From Streptomyces lateritius (GTDB taxonomy: Bacteria; Actinomycetota; Actinomycetes; Streptomycetales; Streptomycetaceae), in assembly GCF_014649715.1 (NCBI RefSeq), contig NZ_BMTO01000006.1, positions 265,578 to 329,577 of the forward strand: a stretch of 64,000 nucleotides of DNA. Reading direction: 5' to 3'. Shown in pieces: positions 7,278-16,464 of the stretch (position 1 is the stretch's first letter; every line of letters starts with the position of its first letter). Made by a program: the position numbers and the translations under genes. The notes under the pieces were generated by a model, which was not told where the DNA came from, ran no database searches, and saw nothing but the letters and a program-made list of their open reading frames with translations.

Positions 7278-10200
7278 TCACCGTGCGGTCTCCGGCACGT
7301 TCATGAGAGAGAACAGGTCATCGGCGGCTGAGCGGTGCTTCCGGGCCAGCTCCCACTGCCCCTGGGTCTCGGCGGTGCGGGCGAGGTCCCACAGCGCGCA
7401 CGCCTCGTCGTAGCGCAACTCCATGCGGCAGGCGATCTCGTGGGCCAGCAGCTGCTGAGCCCGCGCGAGCTCCAGCTCCCCCTGCGCGTACCGGACCCGC
7501 CCCACCGTGAGGTGCACGCTGGCGCGGTGGATGTCGTCGGTCCTGCTGGTGGCCTTGGTGAGCGCATGCTCGGCGCTGAGCGCCGCCTCCCTCAGCTCCC
7601 CCATACGCGTCAGCACGTCGGCCCTGCGGGCGAGTACGAGAGGCAGCACCGAGGGCATGCTGATGCGCTCACATCGTTCCAGCGCCGCGTCGGCCCGGTC
7701 GAGCGCCTCCTCCAGGCGGCCCAGACCCTCCATCGCCTGGGAGAGATTGCTCAGCGCGTCCACGGACAGCTGGATCTCCTGGATCGAATCGAAGATGGAC
7801 AGCGCCTGCTCGGCCGACTCCGCCGCCTCGTCGAAACGCCCCAGGCGCACCTGGATCAGGCTCAGCATGCTGAGCGACGAACCGCCGAGCCGGGTGAGGC
7901 CGAGCTCCTTGGCGCGCCGGCTGACCTCCTGGTTCAGCTGCAGCGCGCGTTCCAACTCCCCCATGCTGTTGTACGCCTGTCCCAGCCGGGCCTGGCACGC
8001 AGCCTCGCTGTGCTCGTCCGACATCTGCCGGGACAGTTCCACGGCCTCCTCCAGCCGGGCGATCGCATCGCTCAACTGCCCGAGGCGCCACTTGCCCATG
8101 GCGAGATTCGTCAGGTTCAGCCGGGTCAGGGACAGGTCCCCGAGTTGTTTCGCCGCGCTCACCCCCTTCTCCAGGGCCGCGTTCGCGCTGGCGTCGTAGG
8201 CGCGGACGCTGGAGTGGAAGCCCAGCTCGCGCGGCAGCCGCGCGGCGTGCCACAGCAGGCCCTCGTCATACGCGGCGTCCACCGCCGCCAGCATGCCGTC
8301 GCGATGCTGGTCGAGCCACTGCAGCGCCTTGTCCTTGTGGGCGAACTCCGTGCGGACCCGGCCCTCTTCGCCACCCTCGCCCACGCTGCGCCGACCGGGG
8401 AACAGCGTGTCGCCCGCTCGCTCCGCCATGTGCACGTAGTGATCGAGCAACCGGCGCACCGCCTGCCCGACCTCCCACGCCTGCTCGCCCTGCGCGACCC
8501 GTTGGACGAAGCTGCGCACCAGGTCGTGCAGGGCGTACACCCCCGGTTCCCTGGCCTCCAACAGCCTCACGTCGACGAGCTCTTCCAGTACGCCCTCGGC
8601 CGTCAGGACATCGGTGTCCAGCAGTGCCGCGGCTTCCTCGGTGTCCAGATAGCGTCCGGGGTGATGTCCGAGCAGCAGGAAAGCCGTGCGCTGGTCATCG
8701 GGCATGGACTGGTACGACAGCAGCAGTGCGCTGGCGACCCCCCTGCCTTCACTGGTGAGTTCGTCCAAACGCCGGTTGTGGTCCCGCAGTCTTTCGACGA
8801 GGCGCCGAATGGTCCAGTGCGGACGGTTCGCCAGCCGGGCTGCGGCGATCCTGACCGCCAACGGCAGCCCTCCGCACAGACGCAGCAGCTCACGGGCCGC
8901 GTCCGACTCGTTCCGGACGCGTTCGCTCCCCAGCGTGCTCAGCAGGATCTGGTGGCTGTCCGACTCCGACAGAGCGCCCACGGAGAGCCACTCGGCTCCG
9001 TCGAGACCGGTCAGCCGAGGACGGCTGGTGATCAGGACCAGACTGTCGGACGAGGCGGGGATCAGTCCCCGCACCTGCTCGGATGCGGCGGCGTTGTCCA
9101 GGAGCAGCAGCATGCGACGTCCCCGAATGTACGACTGCCACCGCGCGGCACGTCCCGCCGGCACCGTGGGGATCTCGTCGCTGGGAACGCCGGCGGCGGC
9201 GAGCAGGTCTCCTTGGGCGTCGAACGCGCTGAGCGGCGTCTTGCCGGGCGTGAAGCCGTGCAGATCGATGAAGAGGCTGCCGTCCGGATACTGCTCGGCC
9301 AGTTGATGGGCGGCGCGGACGGCCAGCGCCGTCTTGCCGCTGCCGCCCATGCCGTCGAGAGCCAGGACCGTCGGCACCCGCTTCAGGGCACGTTCGACCG
9401 CATCGCAGACCCACTGCAGCTCGGCGCTGCGGCCCGAGAAGTCGCGTACGTCGAAGGGGAGCGCGTACGGGGCCTCGGGCGGTTCGGCCGAGGCGGGGGA
9501 CGGGGGGCGTTCCGGGCGGGTGAGCGACCGGTCCTGGCGCAGGATGCGTTCGTGCAGCTCGGTGAGCTCGATCCCCGGATCGATGCCGAGCTCATCCGCG
9601 AGGTGCTTTCGGGCGCGGGCGAACTCTTCGAGGGCGGCCGCCTGTTGGCCCGAGCGATAGAGGGCGAGCATCAGCCGGCTGCGCAGCGTCTCGCGCAGCG
9701 GGTGCTCTTCGACGAGGGCGCGCAGCTCGCCCGTTGTCCCGGCGGCCTCGCCCGCGGCTATGCACAGATCGTAAAGCTGCTCGGCCGCGGTGAGTCGCTG
9801 CTCCTCCAGGGCCGCCGAGGCGGCGTCGATCACCCGACCGCCGTCACCGGACAGCACCGGTCCTCGCCACAGGGCCAAAGCCTCGCGAAACCGTGCGGCG
9901 GCCCGCTCCGGCTCCCCTGCCTCCAGCGCCCCCCTGGCCTGGCCCAACAGCTGCTGATGGCGCAGCAGGTCGAGCTGCTCGGTGTCGACGACCGCGCGAT
10001 ATCCGGGCCCGTCGGTGACGATGATGTCCGGTCCGCACGGAATGCGACTGCGCAGCTTGGCCACGACCTTGCGCACCTGGTGCTCAGCGCTGTCCGGAGG
10101 TTCTTCATTCCATCCGGCCGCCACCAGACGGGAGACGGGCACGACGCGTCCGGCCTCCAGTAGCAGCATCACCAGAACGCGCCGTTGCAGAGCTCCGCTG

Positions 10201-10307
10201 ACCAGCACGGGTTCACCACCGCTGTGGACTTCCAGAGATCCCAGCACGGCGAACTCCGGCCTGCGACTTACGCCGTCCTGATTACGCCTCGACGTCGCAG
10301 CCTGCAC
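7278..10307 (-). CDS. SARP-family regulator with NB-ARC and TPR domains (AfsR-like)
   Basis: Probable pathway activator of 1009 residues. Residues about 17-105 form the OmpR-type winged helix (FAVLGSLEVHSGGEPV, LVAAGWNEEPPDSAEHQVRKVVAKLRSRI). About 106-260 is the bacterial transcriptional activation (BTAD) domain. Near residue 320 comes an NB-ARC ATPase with P-loop GMGGSGKT, Walker B (MLLLLDNAA) and GGLPLAV motifs. TPR repeats fill the last 350 residues. GTG 10307 has a GGGAGGG ribosome site, and the short basic start just before the winged helix fits the family. SARPs bind repeats near -35 boxes of cluster promoters. A small exported-peptide gene follows in the same direction. Confidence 0.92.
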   Translation of the reverse strand: MQAATSRRNQDGVSRRPEFAVLGSLEVHSGGEPVLVSGALQRRVLVMLLLEAGRVVPVSRLVAAGWNEEPPDSAEHQVRKVVAKLRSRIPCGPDIIVTDGPGYRAVVDTEQLDLLRHQQLLGQARGALEAGEPERAAARFREALALWRGPVLSGDGGRVIDAASAALEEQRLTAAEQLYDLCIAAGEAAGTTGELRALVEEHPLRETLRSRLMLALYRSGQQAAALEEFARARKHLADELGIDPGIELTELHERILRQDRSLTRPERPPSPASAEPPEAPYALPFDVRDFSGRSAELQWVCDAVERALKRVPTVLALDGMGGSGKTALAVRAAHQLAEQYPDGSLFIDLHGFTPGKTPLSAFDAQGDLLAAAGVPSDEIPTVPAGRAARWQSYIRGRRMLLLLDNAAASEQVRGLIPASSDSLVLITSRPRLTGLDGAEWLSVGALSESDSHQILLSTLGSERVRNESDAARELLRLCGGLPLAVRIAAARLANRPHWTIRRLVERLRDHNRRLDELTSEGRGVASALLLSYQSMPDDQRTAFLLLGHHPGRYLDTEEAAALLDTDVLTAEGVLEELVDVRLLEAREPGVYALHDLVRSFVQRVAQGEQAWEVGQAVRRLLDHYVHMAERAGDTLFPGRRSVGEGGEEGRVRTEFAHKDKALQWLDQHRDGMLAAVDAAYDEGLLWHAARLPRELGFHSSVRAYDASANAALEKGVSAAKQLGDLSLTRLNLTNLAMGKWRLGQLSDAIARLEEAVELSRQMSDEHSEAACQARLGQAYNSMGELERALQLNQEVSRRAKELGLTRLGGSSLSMLSLIQVRLGRFDEAAESAEQALSIFDSIQEIQLSVDALSNLSQAMEGLGRLEEALDRADAALERCERISMPSVLPLVLARRADVLTRMGELREAALSAEHALTKATSRTDDIHRASVHLTVGRVRYAQGELELARAQQLLAHEIACRMELRYDEACALWDLARTAETQGQWELARKHRSAADDLFSLMNVPETAR

Positions 10308-10436
10308 CCCTTACCCTCCCCCCGGACGGAATACCCGCTACGCGAGAGTAGATCATCTCGTGCAGCGCATCACTAGATACTGCAACAGGGGGCTTTTCGA
10401 GGGAGGCGTTCTCGCGCAGGTGGTGCCGGCGCCGGA

Positions 10437-11195
10437 CTAGGCCTGGGCCGGGGGGCGCAGGCGCAGGCCGTGCATGCCGTTGTCCACGGCGAGCACGGTG
10501 CCCACCGAGGCGGTCGACAGTGGGCTGGCCAGGTAGGCGATCGCGCCTGCGACCTCGTCGGCCGTCACCAGACGCCCCGTCGGCTGGAAGGCGTCGAGGG
10601 CGGCCCGGGCGGCCACGGGGTCGGCCGTGTGCTGGAGCGACCGGTCGATCCACGGGGTGTCGGCGGAGCCGGGGGCGACGCAGTTGACCCGGATACCCTC
10701 GCGGACGTGGTCCGCCGCCATGGCCAGGGTGAGTGCGTAGACCGCCCCCTTGCTCGCCGAGTAGAGCGCTCGCTGCTGCACCCCGGCCCAGGCCACGATC
10801 GAGCAGGTGTTGACGATCGCCGCGTTGGGCGAGCGCCGCAGGTGCGGTACCGCGTGCCGGGTGATTCTGACCATCCCGATCACGTTGACGTCCAGTACCC
10901 GCGCCCACTCTTCGTCGCTGTTCGCGGTCACGTCCCCGACCGCGCCGATACCTGCGTTGTTCACCACGACGTCCAGCCTGCCGAACCGCTCGACCACCGC
11001 CGCGACGGCGGCCTGGACCTGGGCGTCGTCGCTGACATCGGCCTGGACTCCCAGTATGTCGTCGGGGAGTCCCTCCGGCTTCAGGTCGAGAGCGGCGACC
11101 TGGGCTCCCCTGCTGCTCAGCAGCTTCGCAGTGGCCAGACCGATTCCTGACGCACCGCCGGTAACGATCGCGACCAGTCCCGTGAAGTCACTCAC
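10437..11195 (-). CDS. Short-chain dehydrogenase/reductase
   Basis: 252-residue NAD(P)-dependent SDR. Visible motifs are the cofactor loop TGGASGIG, NNAG, the catalytic Ser region NTCSIV and YSASK (Tyr and Lys), followed by NCVAPGSADTPW. An Asp after beta-2 (AALDLK) suggests preference for NAD(H). GTG 11195 was chosen because AGGAG lies 7 bases upstream; the longer frame to 11282 runs into the promoter. Conserved element copy B (11291-11390) lies 96 bp upstream, tying it to the cluster regulon. It may oxidise or reduce a hydroxyl or ketone on the product or its C7 precursor. Confidence 0.88.
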   Translation of the reverse strand: MSDFTGLVAIVTGGASGIGLATAKLLSSRGAQVAALDLKPEGLPDDILGVQADVSDDAQVQAAVAAVVERFGRLDVVVNNAGIGAVGDVTANSDEEWARVLDVNVIGMVRITRHAVPHLRRSPNAAIVNTCSIVAWAGVQQRALYSASKGAVYALTLAMAADHVREGIRVNCVAPGSADTPWIDRSLQHTADPVAARAALDAFQPTGRLVTADEVAGAIAYLASPLSTASVGTVLAVDNGMHGLRLRPPAQA

Positions 11196-11290
11196 TAGTT
11201 CTCTCCTGCGCATTTCGGGGTATTTGGTGATCAGAGAAAAAGAACCAACGCAACGTCGGAAATTCGATCCAAGACTGCTCAAGTCCTGAA

Positions 11291-11390
11291 CCTAGCCCGG
11301 ACATTCACTCCTTTCATCCACGCCCTGATTACCTTGAATGCTCGGAACGCCAATCTGTGCACTCGCCGGATGATCACGCTGACCATTCCT
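11291..11390 (-). promoter_or_regulatory. Copy B of the 100-bp conserved upstream element
   Basis: Gapless match to 6931-7030 and 29882-29981. Read toward the SDR it has the TAGGTT candidate -10 box near 11290, a GGATGAAA -35-region stretch, and half-sites TGATTAC (11326-11332) and ATGATCA (11370-11376) 44 bp apart. It abuts the remnant of an IS66-type transposase on its far side. Confidence 0.6.
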
Positions 11391-11399
11391 GCCGGCATG

Positions 11400-12290
11400 C
11401 TGGTGTACTCGGCGGTGCGGTCCCGCATTCGCTCGGCCGGGGCTCGGGCCTTGGACTTCGCCCCGCTGCCGGAGTAGGGGTTGGCGGAGATGCCGCACAA
11501 CGCCGCGTGCTGGTGGCGGTCCCGGAAGGCGGTGAGGGTGGCGGGGCCGGTGCGCTCTGGCCGGCGGCCGCCGCGTCGGCGACAGCCGTCTTCGCCTCGA
11601 TCAGCACGTCGATCACGGCTTCGGCCCCAGGTGGCGTCGCGTCGGGTGTCCTCGTTCACGGCGATGAGTTCGCGCAGCACGTGCGCACCGCACAGAGCCT
11701 GGCTGTCGCCGTAGACGGTGCAGGAGGCGAGGGCGTCGGTGGCCGGGGTGCCGGTGAAGGCGGGCGGCCGGGACATCCTCCGGCGCCGGGGCCGCCGTGA
11801 CGTGTCCGCACCCGCATCGGGCCTGGTGCAGCCGGTGCCCGGTCACCTTCGGGACGATCTCGGCAGGTCGAAGACCTGCCGGACGCGATAGCCCGAACTC
11901 GCCTCCTCGGACGGTCCGTTCCCGCAGCCGGCACACACGGCCGGACGGTGATGGACGATCCGGTCCGGGGCGGCGACCTGCGCCGGGCTGCCGCCCGGAT
12001 CCCCCTTGGCCCGCCAGGCTTGCGCCCCGTCGCCTTCCGCAGCGACTCCGGCGCCGGCTTCTTTGCGAGTACCGGACCACCACGACGGCTACACACCCGG
12101 TCACCGCAGTTCACACGCCGTCCGAAACAGTCACCCGCCCGCGTCACCGGCGGCGAAGTCCGACCCGCAGTCGGCGCACTCGGCCGGAGCAGGCCGCACG
12201 TACCCGCGTGGGCGCGCCTGGGCAAGCTCCGCCACACGCAGGCCGCCTCCTCGCAGAGCGCGGCCGGCCGCCGCACGATCTGCTCCATCG
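11400..12290 (-). pseudogene. Decayed IS66-family transposase
   Basis: Fragments of one IS66 transposase are spread over at least three minus-strand frames. Around 12030-12110 is KKPAPESLRKATGRKPGG, the Lys/Gly-rich N-terminal region. Around 11790-11860 is EIVPKVTGHRLHQARCGCGH, the zinc-finger region. Around 11640-11730 is TVYGDSQALCGAHVLRELIA, the core region around the second catalytic block. Near 11420-11480 comes a late segment, NPYSGSGAKSKARAPAERM. Frameshifts and missing middle parts make it inactive. I saw no terminal inverted repeats. It lies between the SDR promoter and the FAD-dependent gene and records an old insertion in the cluster. Confidence 0.72.
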
Positions 12291-12320
12291 GGGGCGCGTC
12301 AGCCCGTCAATCGAACCAAC

Positions 12321-14273
12321 TCAATCAAGGTCACGAGAGCTGTGAGTGGCTCCTTCGCGTCGGCACATTTCGTGGAGCGCAGCACGAGCGATCATGTCGT
12401 TCTGTCGGAAGAATGCATCATTACTCCGCGGGGACGGGAACCGGCCGGATGCCAGCACACTCCCCGAAAACAGGATTCCTGCCCCGAAGCGACTCTCGTG
12501 GGGGGTTCCATCAGCACGCTTCAGGCGATTCAAAGAATCGGTATCGATGAGACCCGCGGTATCGATGAGACCGGTGGGATAACGGTCGCCGCCGTCGGGG
12601 GCCGAGTGGATCTCTTCCCTGATCTCATTGCGTTGGATGAGCTTGCACAGCAATGGGTCGTTCACGCGACGCATTGTCCGCTCTGGGAGGCGGGCCTCGA
12701 TGAGGGATCGGGCTGCGATCGATACGTTTACGTTGCTTGACCGCGCGTGGAAGAGCCCCTCGTGGGCGGTCACCGTCATCTCCGAACCAAGGAATCTGAC
12801 GATACCGGCACGGGTCAGGGCAAGCAGCTCCTCCAGCCGCGGTCCAGGCGGTCCGCTGGTGAGAAATCGGCACAAATCAAGGAACGTGGGCAGATCGTGC
12901 TCCCATGAGGCGGGAGAGAGTCTTTCTTCGCCGACGAGTTCGACCAGCCTGGAGAAGGCAGAGCTCAGACCGTGCAGCATCGCCAGACTCGCGCTGTAAC
13001 GAGGATCGCGCCCGCGTCGAACTCCTGTAGCGATGTAATTGATCATCCAGTTCTGCAGGGTGTCCAGGTCGGGGAAGTGGCGACCGGTCAGCGGATGGGC
13101 CGTTTCCTCCAGGTCGATCCGGTCCTCGTCGAACCGCACTGCCTGATCGACCAGCTCCTTGAGTTCCGGTCCGTCCCAATCGAGGGTGTCGAGGCGGTGA
13201 ATAAACTGACGAGCGTCGATGTCCAGGAGTTCTTGGTGCGATTCGGCAAGCTCGCGATAGCCCGCGTGGGTGACTTCACGGGCAATCAGCGGCCAGATGT
13301 CCAAGGCGAAGTCCAGGGGGCGGTCGCCGAGGGCGGCCACGGCCGCGGCGTTGAGGTGGCCGAACGGCTCTGGGGGTGATCCGGTCAGGCTGTAGTGCAT
13401 CTTCGACCAGTACGGTACGCCGCGCCGCGAGCCCACGAAGAGGACGGGTTCATCACCGGAGGGCTCGTAATGCAGCTCGCCGGAGTTGTCACGATGGAAT
13501 GTGCCGCCGCGTCCGGAGGTCAGCAGCACGGCGGTGTCAATGAAACACAATCCAAGCCCACGTACGATCACCGGTTCTCCGGCGGGTATCCGGTCAAAGC
13601 AATGATCGACGGTCGATCCCGATGGCAGATAACACAGGTCATGGGCGGCGGCGTATTCCGTCAGACGCACCTCTTCCGCATTCGGCGCGGCATCGACGTT
13701 GCCTTGTGCGAACAGTACGATGTCCGCGTCCACCGGGGGAAGGCCGTCCGCCATGACAACGCGTTGCCGGCCAAGAGGAAGGTCGTGCACATCGACGGCC
13801 CGGCCTACATGTGAATGGACCCGTACCTGGGGCATGCCGTTCTTCGCCGACTGCCAGAATACCCACGACAGATAGTCGCTCTGCGTCTGACGAGTAGTGA
13901 ACCAGCCGTCCTTCATCCTCCTCGCCTCGGCCGACGTGGAGGGAGAGAGCCGGAATCCCGGGGGCGACGACAGGCTGCCCGTGGCCAGCTTCTGGGCCCA
14001 TTCGCTGAGCGTGGGACCGGAGACGATCGGACCTTCGCATTCGACGGTCTCGTCGGTGAACATTGTGCAGTCGTCGGATGTGGTGTTCATCCACAGCAGC
14101 GGTGACTGCTGGGACCGCCAGATGCGACCGCCCCCTGGCGGATAAGGATCAATGACGTGGACGGCGATCGTCCGGTCCGGCGCACACTCGGCGGCGTTGG
14201 CGATGAGACGTTCGAGAAGTGAGGTGCCACGTGGGCCGGCACCGATGATCGCCACTGTCAGTGTCCTGGTCAT
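12321..14273 (-). CDS. FAD/NAD(P)-binding protein of 650 residues
   Basis: Large flavoprotein-like enzyme of the FAD-NAD(P)-binding (HI0933/lysine-hydroxylase-like) superfamily. The N-terminal dinucleotide fold is clear (VAIIGAGPRGTSLLERL), with an acidic end of beta-2 (HVIDPYPPGGGRIW) and a second nucleotide-binding region (VIVRGLGLCFIDTAVLL). The C-terminal 250 residues have no motif I know. Near the C-terminus an 18-bp in-frame tandem duplication (12540-12575) gives GLIDTAGLIDTD. ATG 14273 directly begins the fold. It may hydroxylate or oxidise an amino acid or amine in the pathway; no substrate can be assigned. GC content looks lower than in neighbours. Confidence 0.75.
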   Translation of the reverse strand: MTRTLTVAIIGAGPRGTSLLERLIANAAECAPDRTIAVHVIDPYPPGGGRIWRSQQSPLLWMNTTSDDCTMFTDETVECEGPIVSGPTLSEWAQKLATGSLSSPPGFRLSPSTSAEARRMKDGWFTTRQTQSDYLSWVFWQSAKNGMPQVRVHSHVGRAVDVHDLPLGRQRVVMADGLPPVDADIVLFAQGNVDAAPNAEEVRLTEYAAAHDLCYLPSGSTVDHCFDRIPAGEPVIVRGLGLCFIDTAVLLTSGRGGTFHRDNSGELHYEPSGDEPVLFVGSRRGVPYWSKMHYSLTGSPPEPFGHLNAAAVAALGDRPLDFALDIWPLIAREVTHAGYRELAESHQELLDIDARQFIHRLDTLDWDGPELKELVDQAVRFDEDRIDLEETAHPLTGRHFPDLDTLQNWMINYIATGVRRGRDPRYSASLAMLHGLSSAFSRLVELVGEERLSPASWEHDLPTFLDLCRFLTSGPPGPRLEELLALTRAGIVRFLGSEMTVTAHEGLFHARSSNVNVSIAARSLIEARLPERTMRRVNDPLLCKLIQRNEIREEIHSAPDGGDRYPTGLIDTAGLIDTDSLNRLKRADGTPHESRFGAGILFSGSVLASGRFPSPRSNDAFFRQNDMIARAALHEMCRREGATHSSRDLD

Positions 14274-15064
14274 ATTCCGCTCCTACGCCTCGCTCAGGGT
14301 TGGGTCATGTCGCATGCGATTGGCTGACGCGTCACAGTTCCGGCGCGAATGGTTCTGTCGCGAAGAGTGGCGATGAGTCGGCTCCTCACGGATGTCACGG
14401 CCCGGGAAGCCCTGCTCGGCCCGTTCCAGGGGTGACCCGTGGCAGGCAGGTCTCATTCATGTGACCGACTGGCACGATCATCAGTGCAGAACCACTGAAC
14501 GAGCGGTACGGCGAACCCGCCAGATGACAGAATTTCGAGTGTGTTCCGTTCCGATTCAGGGAACATGGCCAATTTCCTGAATTGATGGCCACCTGGATTG
14601 AAATGCGAGATTAAATTCGTATTCGGGCTCTGCGCATCCGCGTCAAGTTCATTTGCAAGGACGTGCCGCGCTGACTCTTCTTTGCGCGTGTACACGTTTC
14701 GCTTACCCGCGCACACACCTGGATCACTGCCCTGAGATGGCGGAGGTCGGGGGTGGCTGAGGCCGATGCCGCCGCCGTACACGGCAGGGGGCTGTCGAAA
14801 AATGTCGCGGGAAGGGCACGACACGGTGGCCGCCTTGCTGAAGCCGAGGGCTTCTCGTTGCAGGGCACCTCGCGCAAGGCCCTCGGATGGGAGTCTCACC
14901 CGGCCGGACGGCCCGTCCAGGGCCGAGCCCACGACTCCCCGGGAAGGGCGCACATGAGGGGGTGCCGTACGGGAGCCGTGCCATCCGAAGCGGCCGGAGC
15001 CGGAGTTGACGGACGTCGACTCCGGCTCCCGGCCGCATCACCGACGAATCGGGGGAAGGCAGCG
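14274..15064. other. 791-bp intergenic region
   Basis: No convincing gene. The stretch 14440-14720 is noticeably less GC-rich than coding DNA and is likely the promoter and leader of the FAD gene (minus strand). It contains TTTCGCTTACCCGC (14697-14710), a 14-mer that recurs at 41255-41268 upstream of the DUF1062 gene. An antisense frame 14453-14953 is open but has no ribosome site or recognisable motif. Confidence 0.6.
14991..15035 (-). terminator. Hairpin behind the desaturase gene
   Basis: A 10-bp perfect inner stem (14997-15006 with 15019-15028) is extended by a further 5-6 bp outer stem across a small bulge. It lies 30 bp past the desaturase stop on the minus strand. Confidence 0.7.
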
Positions 15065-16204
15065 TCAGCCCGTCACGCCCGTCAGCTGCGTACCGGACCG
15101 CGGCGCCAGAGCGGCGGGCGCGGAGGAGGGGTCGGCCGCGAGCATCATGAGCTGGGCGAAGGTCGGGTTCGACCCGGCGGGATCACCGCCGGCCTGACGC
15201 CACTGGCGGTACTTGGCGGCGTAACTGATGACGGTCTCCTTGCCCTTGCGCGAGCGGGGGCGGGTGAACGCGCCGGCCCACAGGCCGTCCCACGCGGCGT
15301 AGCCGGGGTCCTGCAGCATGACCCGGTGGGCCCGGCCCAGATTCCAGTGCGGTATGCCGGTGTTCAGGTGGTGCACCAGGTGGTACCGGTCGTTGTGGCG
15401 GCTGATCAGGAACCACTCCAGGAACCGGCCGTGGCGATTGCGGGTCAGCAGCACCGGCTGCCGCTCGCTCTCCGGCATCGGATAGTGCTCGGCCAGTTCG
15501 GCGAGCCAGCCGATGGCCGCGTTGGTGGTGAACAGCGGGACGAACCAGAACAGGGCCAGCTCCGGCAGCCACCCGAACCAGACGCAGACCCCGACGACGG
15601 CCGTCCACTGGGCGAGCAGGACGACGCGCTCGACCCACAGCGGCACCGGTACGGAGACCGTGACCTGGGAGGCGTCGAAGAAGAGCCGCTCGCGGGCCAC
15701 GTAACGGATGTAGCTGAAAGCACGCAGTCCGAGGGCCGACAGCACCAGGTGCTTGTAGAAGAAGTACCGGTCCGAGCGCTCGGTGTCGTACAGCCCGCAC
15801 TCGACGTGGAAGCTGTAGTCGGGATCGTTCTCGGCGTCACCCAGGTTGCGGTGGTGGTTGCCCACGTGCGAGCTGCGGTAGGGGCCGAGCAGGTGCCACA
15901 CCAGGTACCCGGAGAGCACCGTGCCGCCGATCAGGTTCAGCGTCTGGTTCCGGGCGAGCACCTTGTGGGACGACTCGTGCAGGAAGTGGGCGAGGAAGCG
16001 CTGGGTGGAGCCGATGACGACCAGGGCCACCGGATAGAACCAGTACGAGCCCGCGACGCAGAGAGCTACGGAAGCGGCGATCAGTGCGTACTCGAAGAGA
16101 ATTGCCAGCGGGCCGTGGTAGTTGTCGAGCCGACAGAGCTCCCGGAGTTCTTTTCGCACTCCGGGAGCCAGCCGGTCGAAGTTCAGTTGCTCTATTGCGG
16201 ACAT
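15065..16204 (-). CDS. Membrane-bound di-iron fatty acid desaturase/hydroxylase-like protein
   Basis: Integral membrane oxidase of the FA_desaturase superfamily, 379 residues. Three histidine boxes are visible: HESSH after the first hairpin, HVGNHH, and HLVHHLN near residue 285. Hydrophobic pairs flank them (ILFEYALIAASVALCVAGSYWFYPVALVVIG, VVLLAQWTAVVGVCVWFGWLPELALFWFVPLF). ATG 16204 has an AAGGA site; the frame could extend 8 codons to 16228. Such enzymes desaturate or hydroxylate acyl chains or amino-acid-derived substrates, so it may act on a lipid or acyl part of the product. It is divergent from the ATP-grasp ligase gene. Confidence 0.85.
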   Translation of the reverse strand: MSAIEQLNFDRLAPGVRKELRELCRLDNYHGPLAILFEYALIAASVALCVAGSYWFYPVALVVIGSTQRFLAHFLHESSHKVLARNQTLNLIGGTVLSGYLVWHLLGPYRSSHVGNHHRNLGDAENDPDYSFHVECGLYDTERSDRYFFYKHLVLSALGLRAFSYIRYVARERLFFDASQVTVSVPVPLWVERVVLLAQWTAVVGVCVWFGWLPELALFWFVPLFTTNAAIGWLAELAEHYPMPESERQPVLLTRNRHGRFLEWFLISRHNDRYHLVHHLNTGIPHWNLGRAHRVMLQDPGYAAWDGLWAGAFTRPRSRKGKETVISYAAKYRQWRQAGGDPAGSNPTFAQLMMLAADPSSAPAALAPRSGTQLTGVTG

Positions 16205-16464
16205 GCCCGTCCTTCGGTCTGTACGCACTGTGCAATGCGTTCTTTCGGATGGAGGGAGACGCCGGACGGCGTCGTCTGACGGACGCTATACGCGCATGTC
16301 TCCCGGCACGTCTGCGGCAGGTTTATCCACAAGGGTGCATGGCATTTACCGGACTCGCCCACGACTAGTCATCTCGCTTATTCGGTCCGGCCTCCTCCTG
16401 TGCCAGCATTGACGCCCGCGCGTAATCAAACACTCCTTCTCGAAAGCCTCCGGAGGTCCGCGAC
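16205..16464. promoter_or_regulatory. Divergent promoter region of desaturase and ATP-grasp ligase
   Basis: 260 bp between two divergent starts. GTAATCA at 16422-16428, in the context CGCGCGTAATCAAAC, matches half-sites in the conserved 100-bp elements. A strong GGAGGT ribosome site precedes the plus-strand gene. Confidence 0.5.

Noticed and set aside
7335..10163. 942-codon open frame on the plus strand opposite the SARP gene
   Set aside because: Shadow of the real gene caused by GC-rich third positions. The product is repetitive in His, Arg, Gln and Gly with no domain, while the minus frame has clear SARP, NB-ARC and TPR motifs.
14453..14953. 166-codon minus-strand frame between the FAD and desaturase genes
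   Set aside because: No ribosome site, no family features, and the region is lower in GC with promoter-like motifs.
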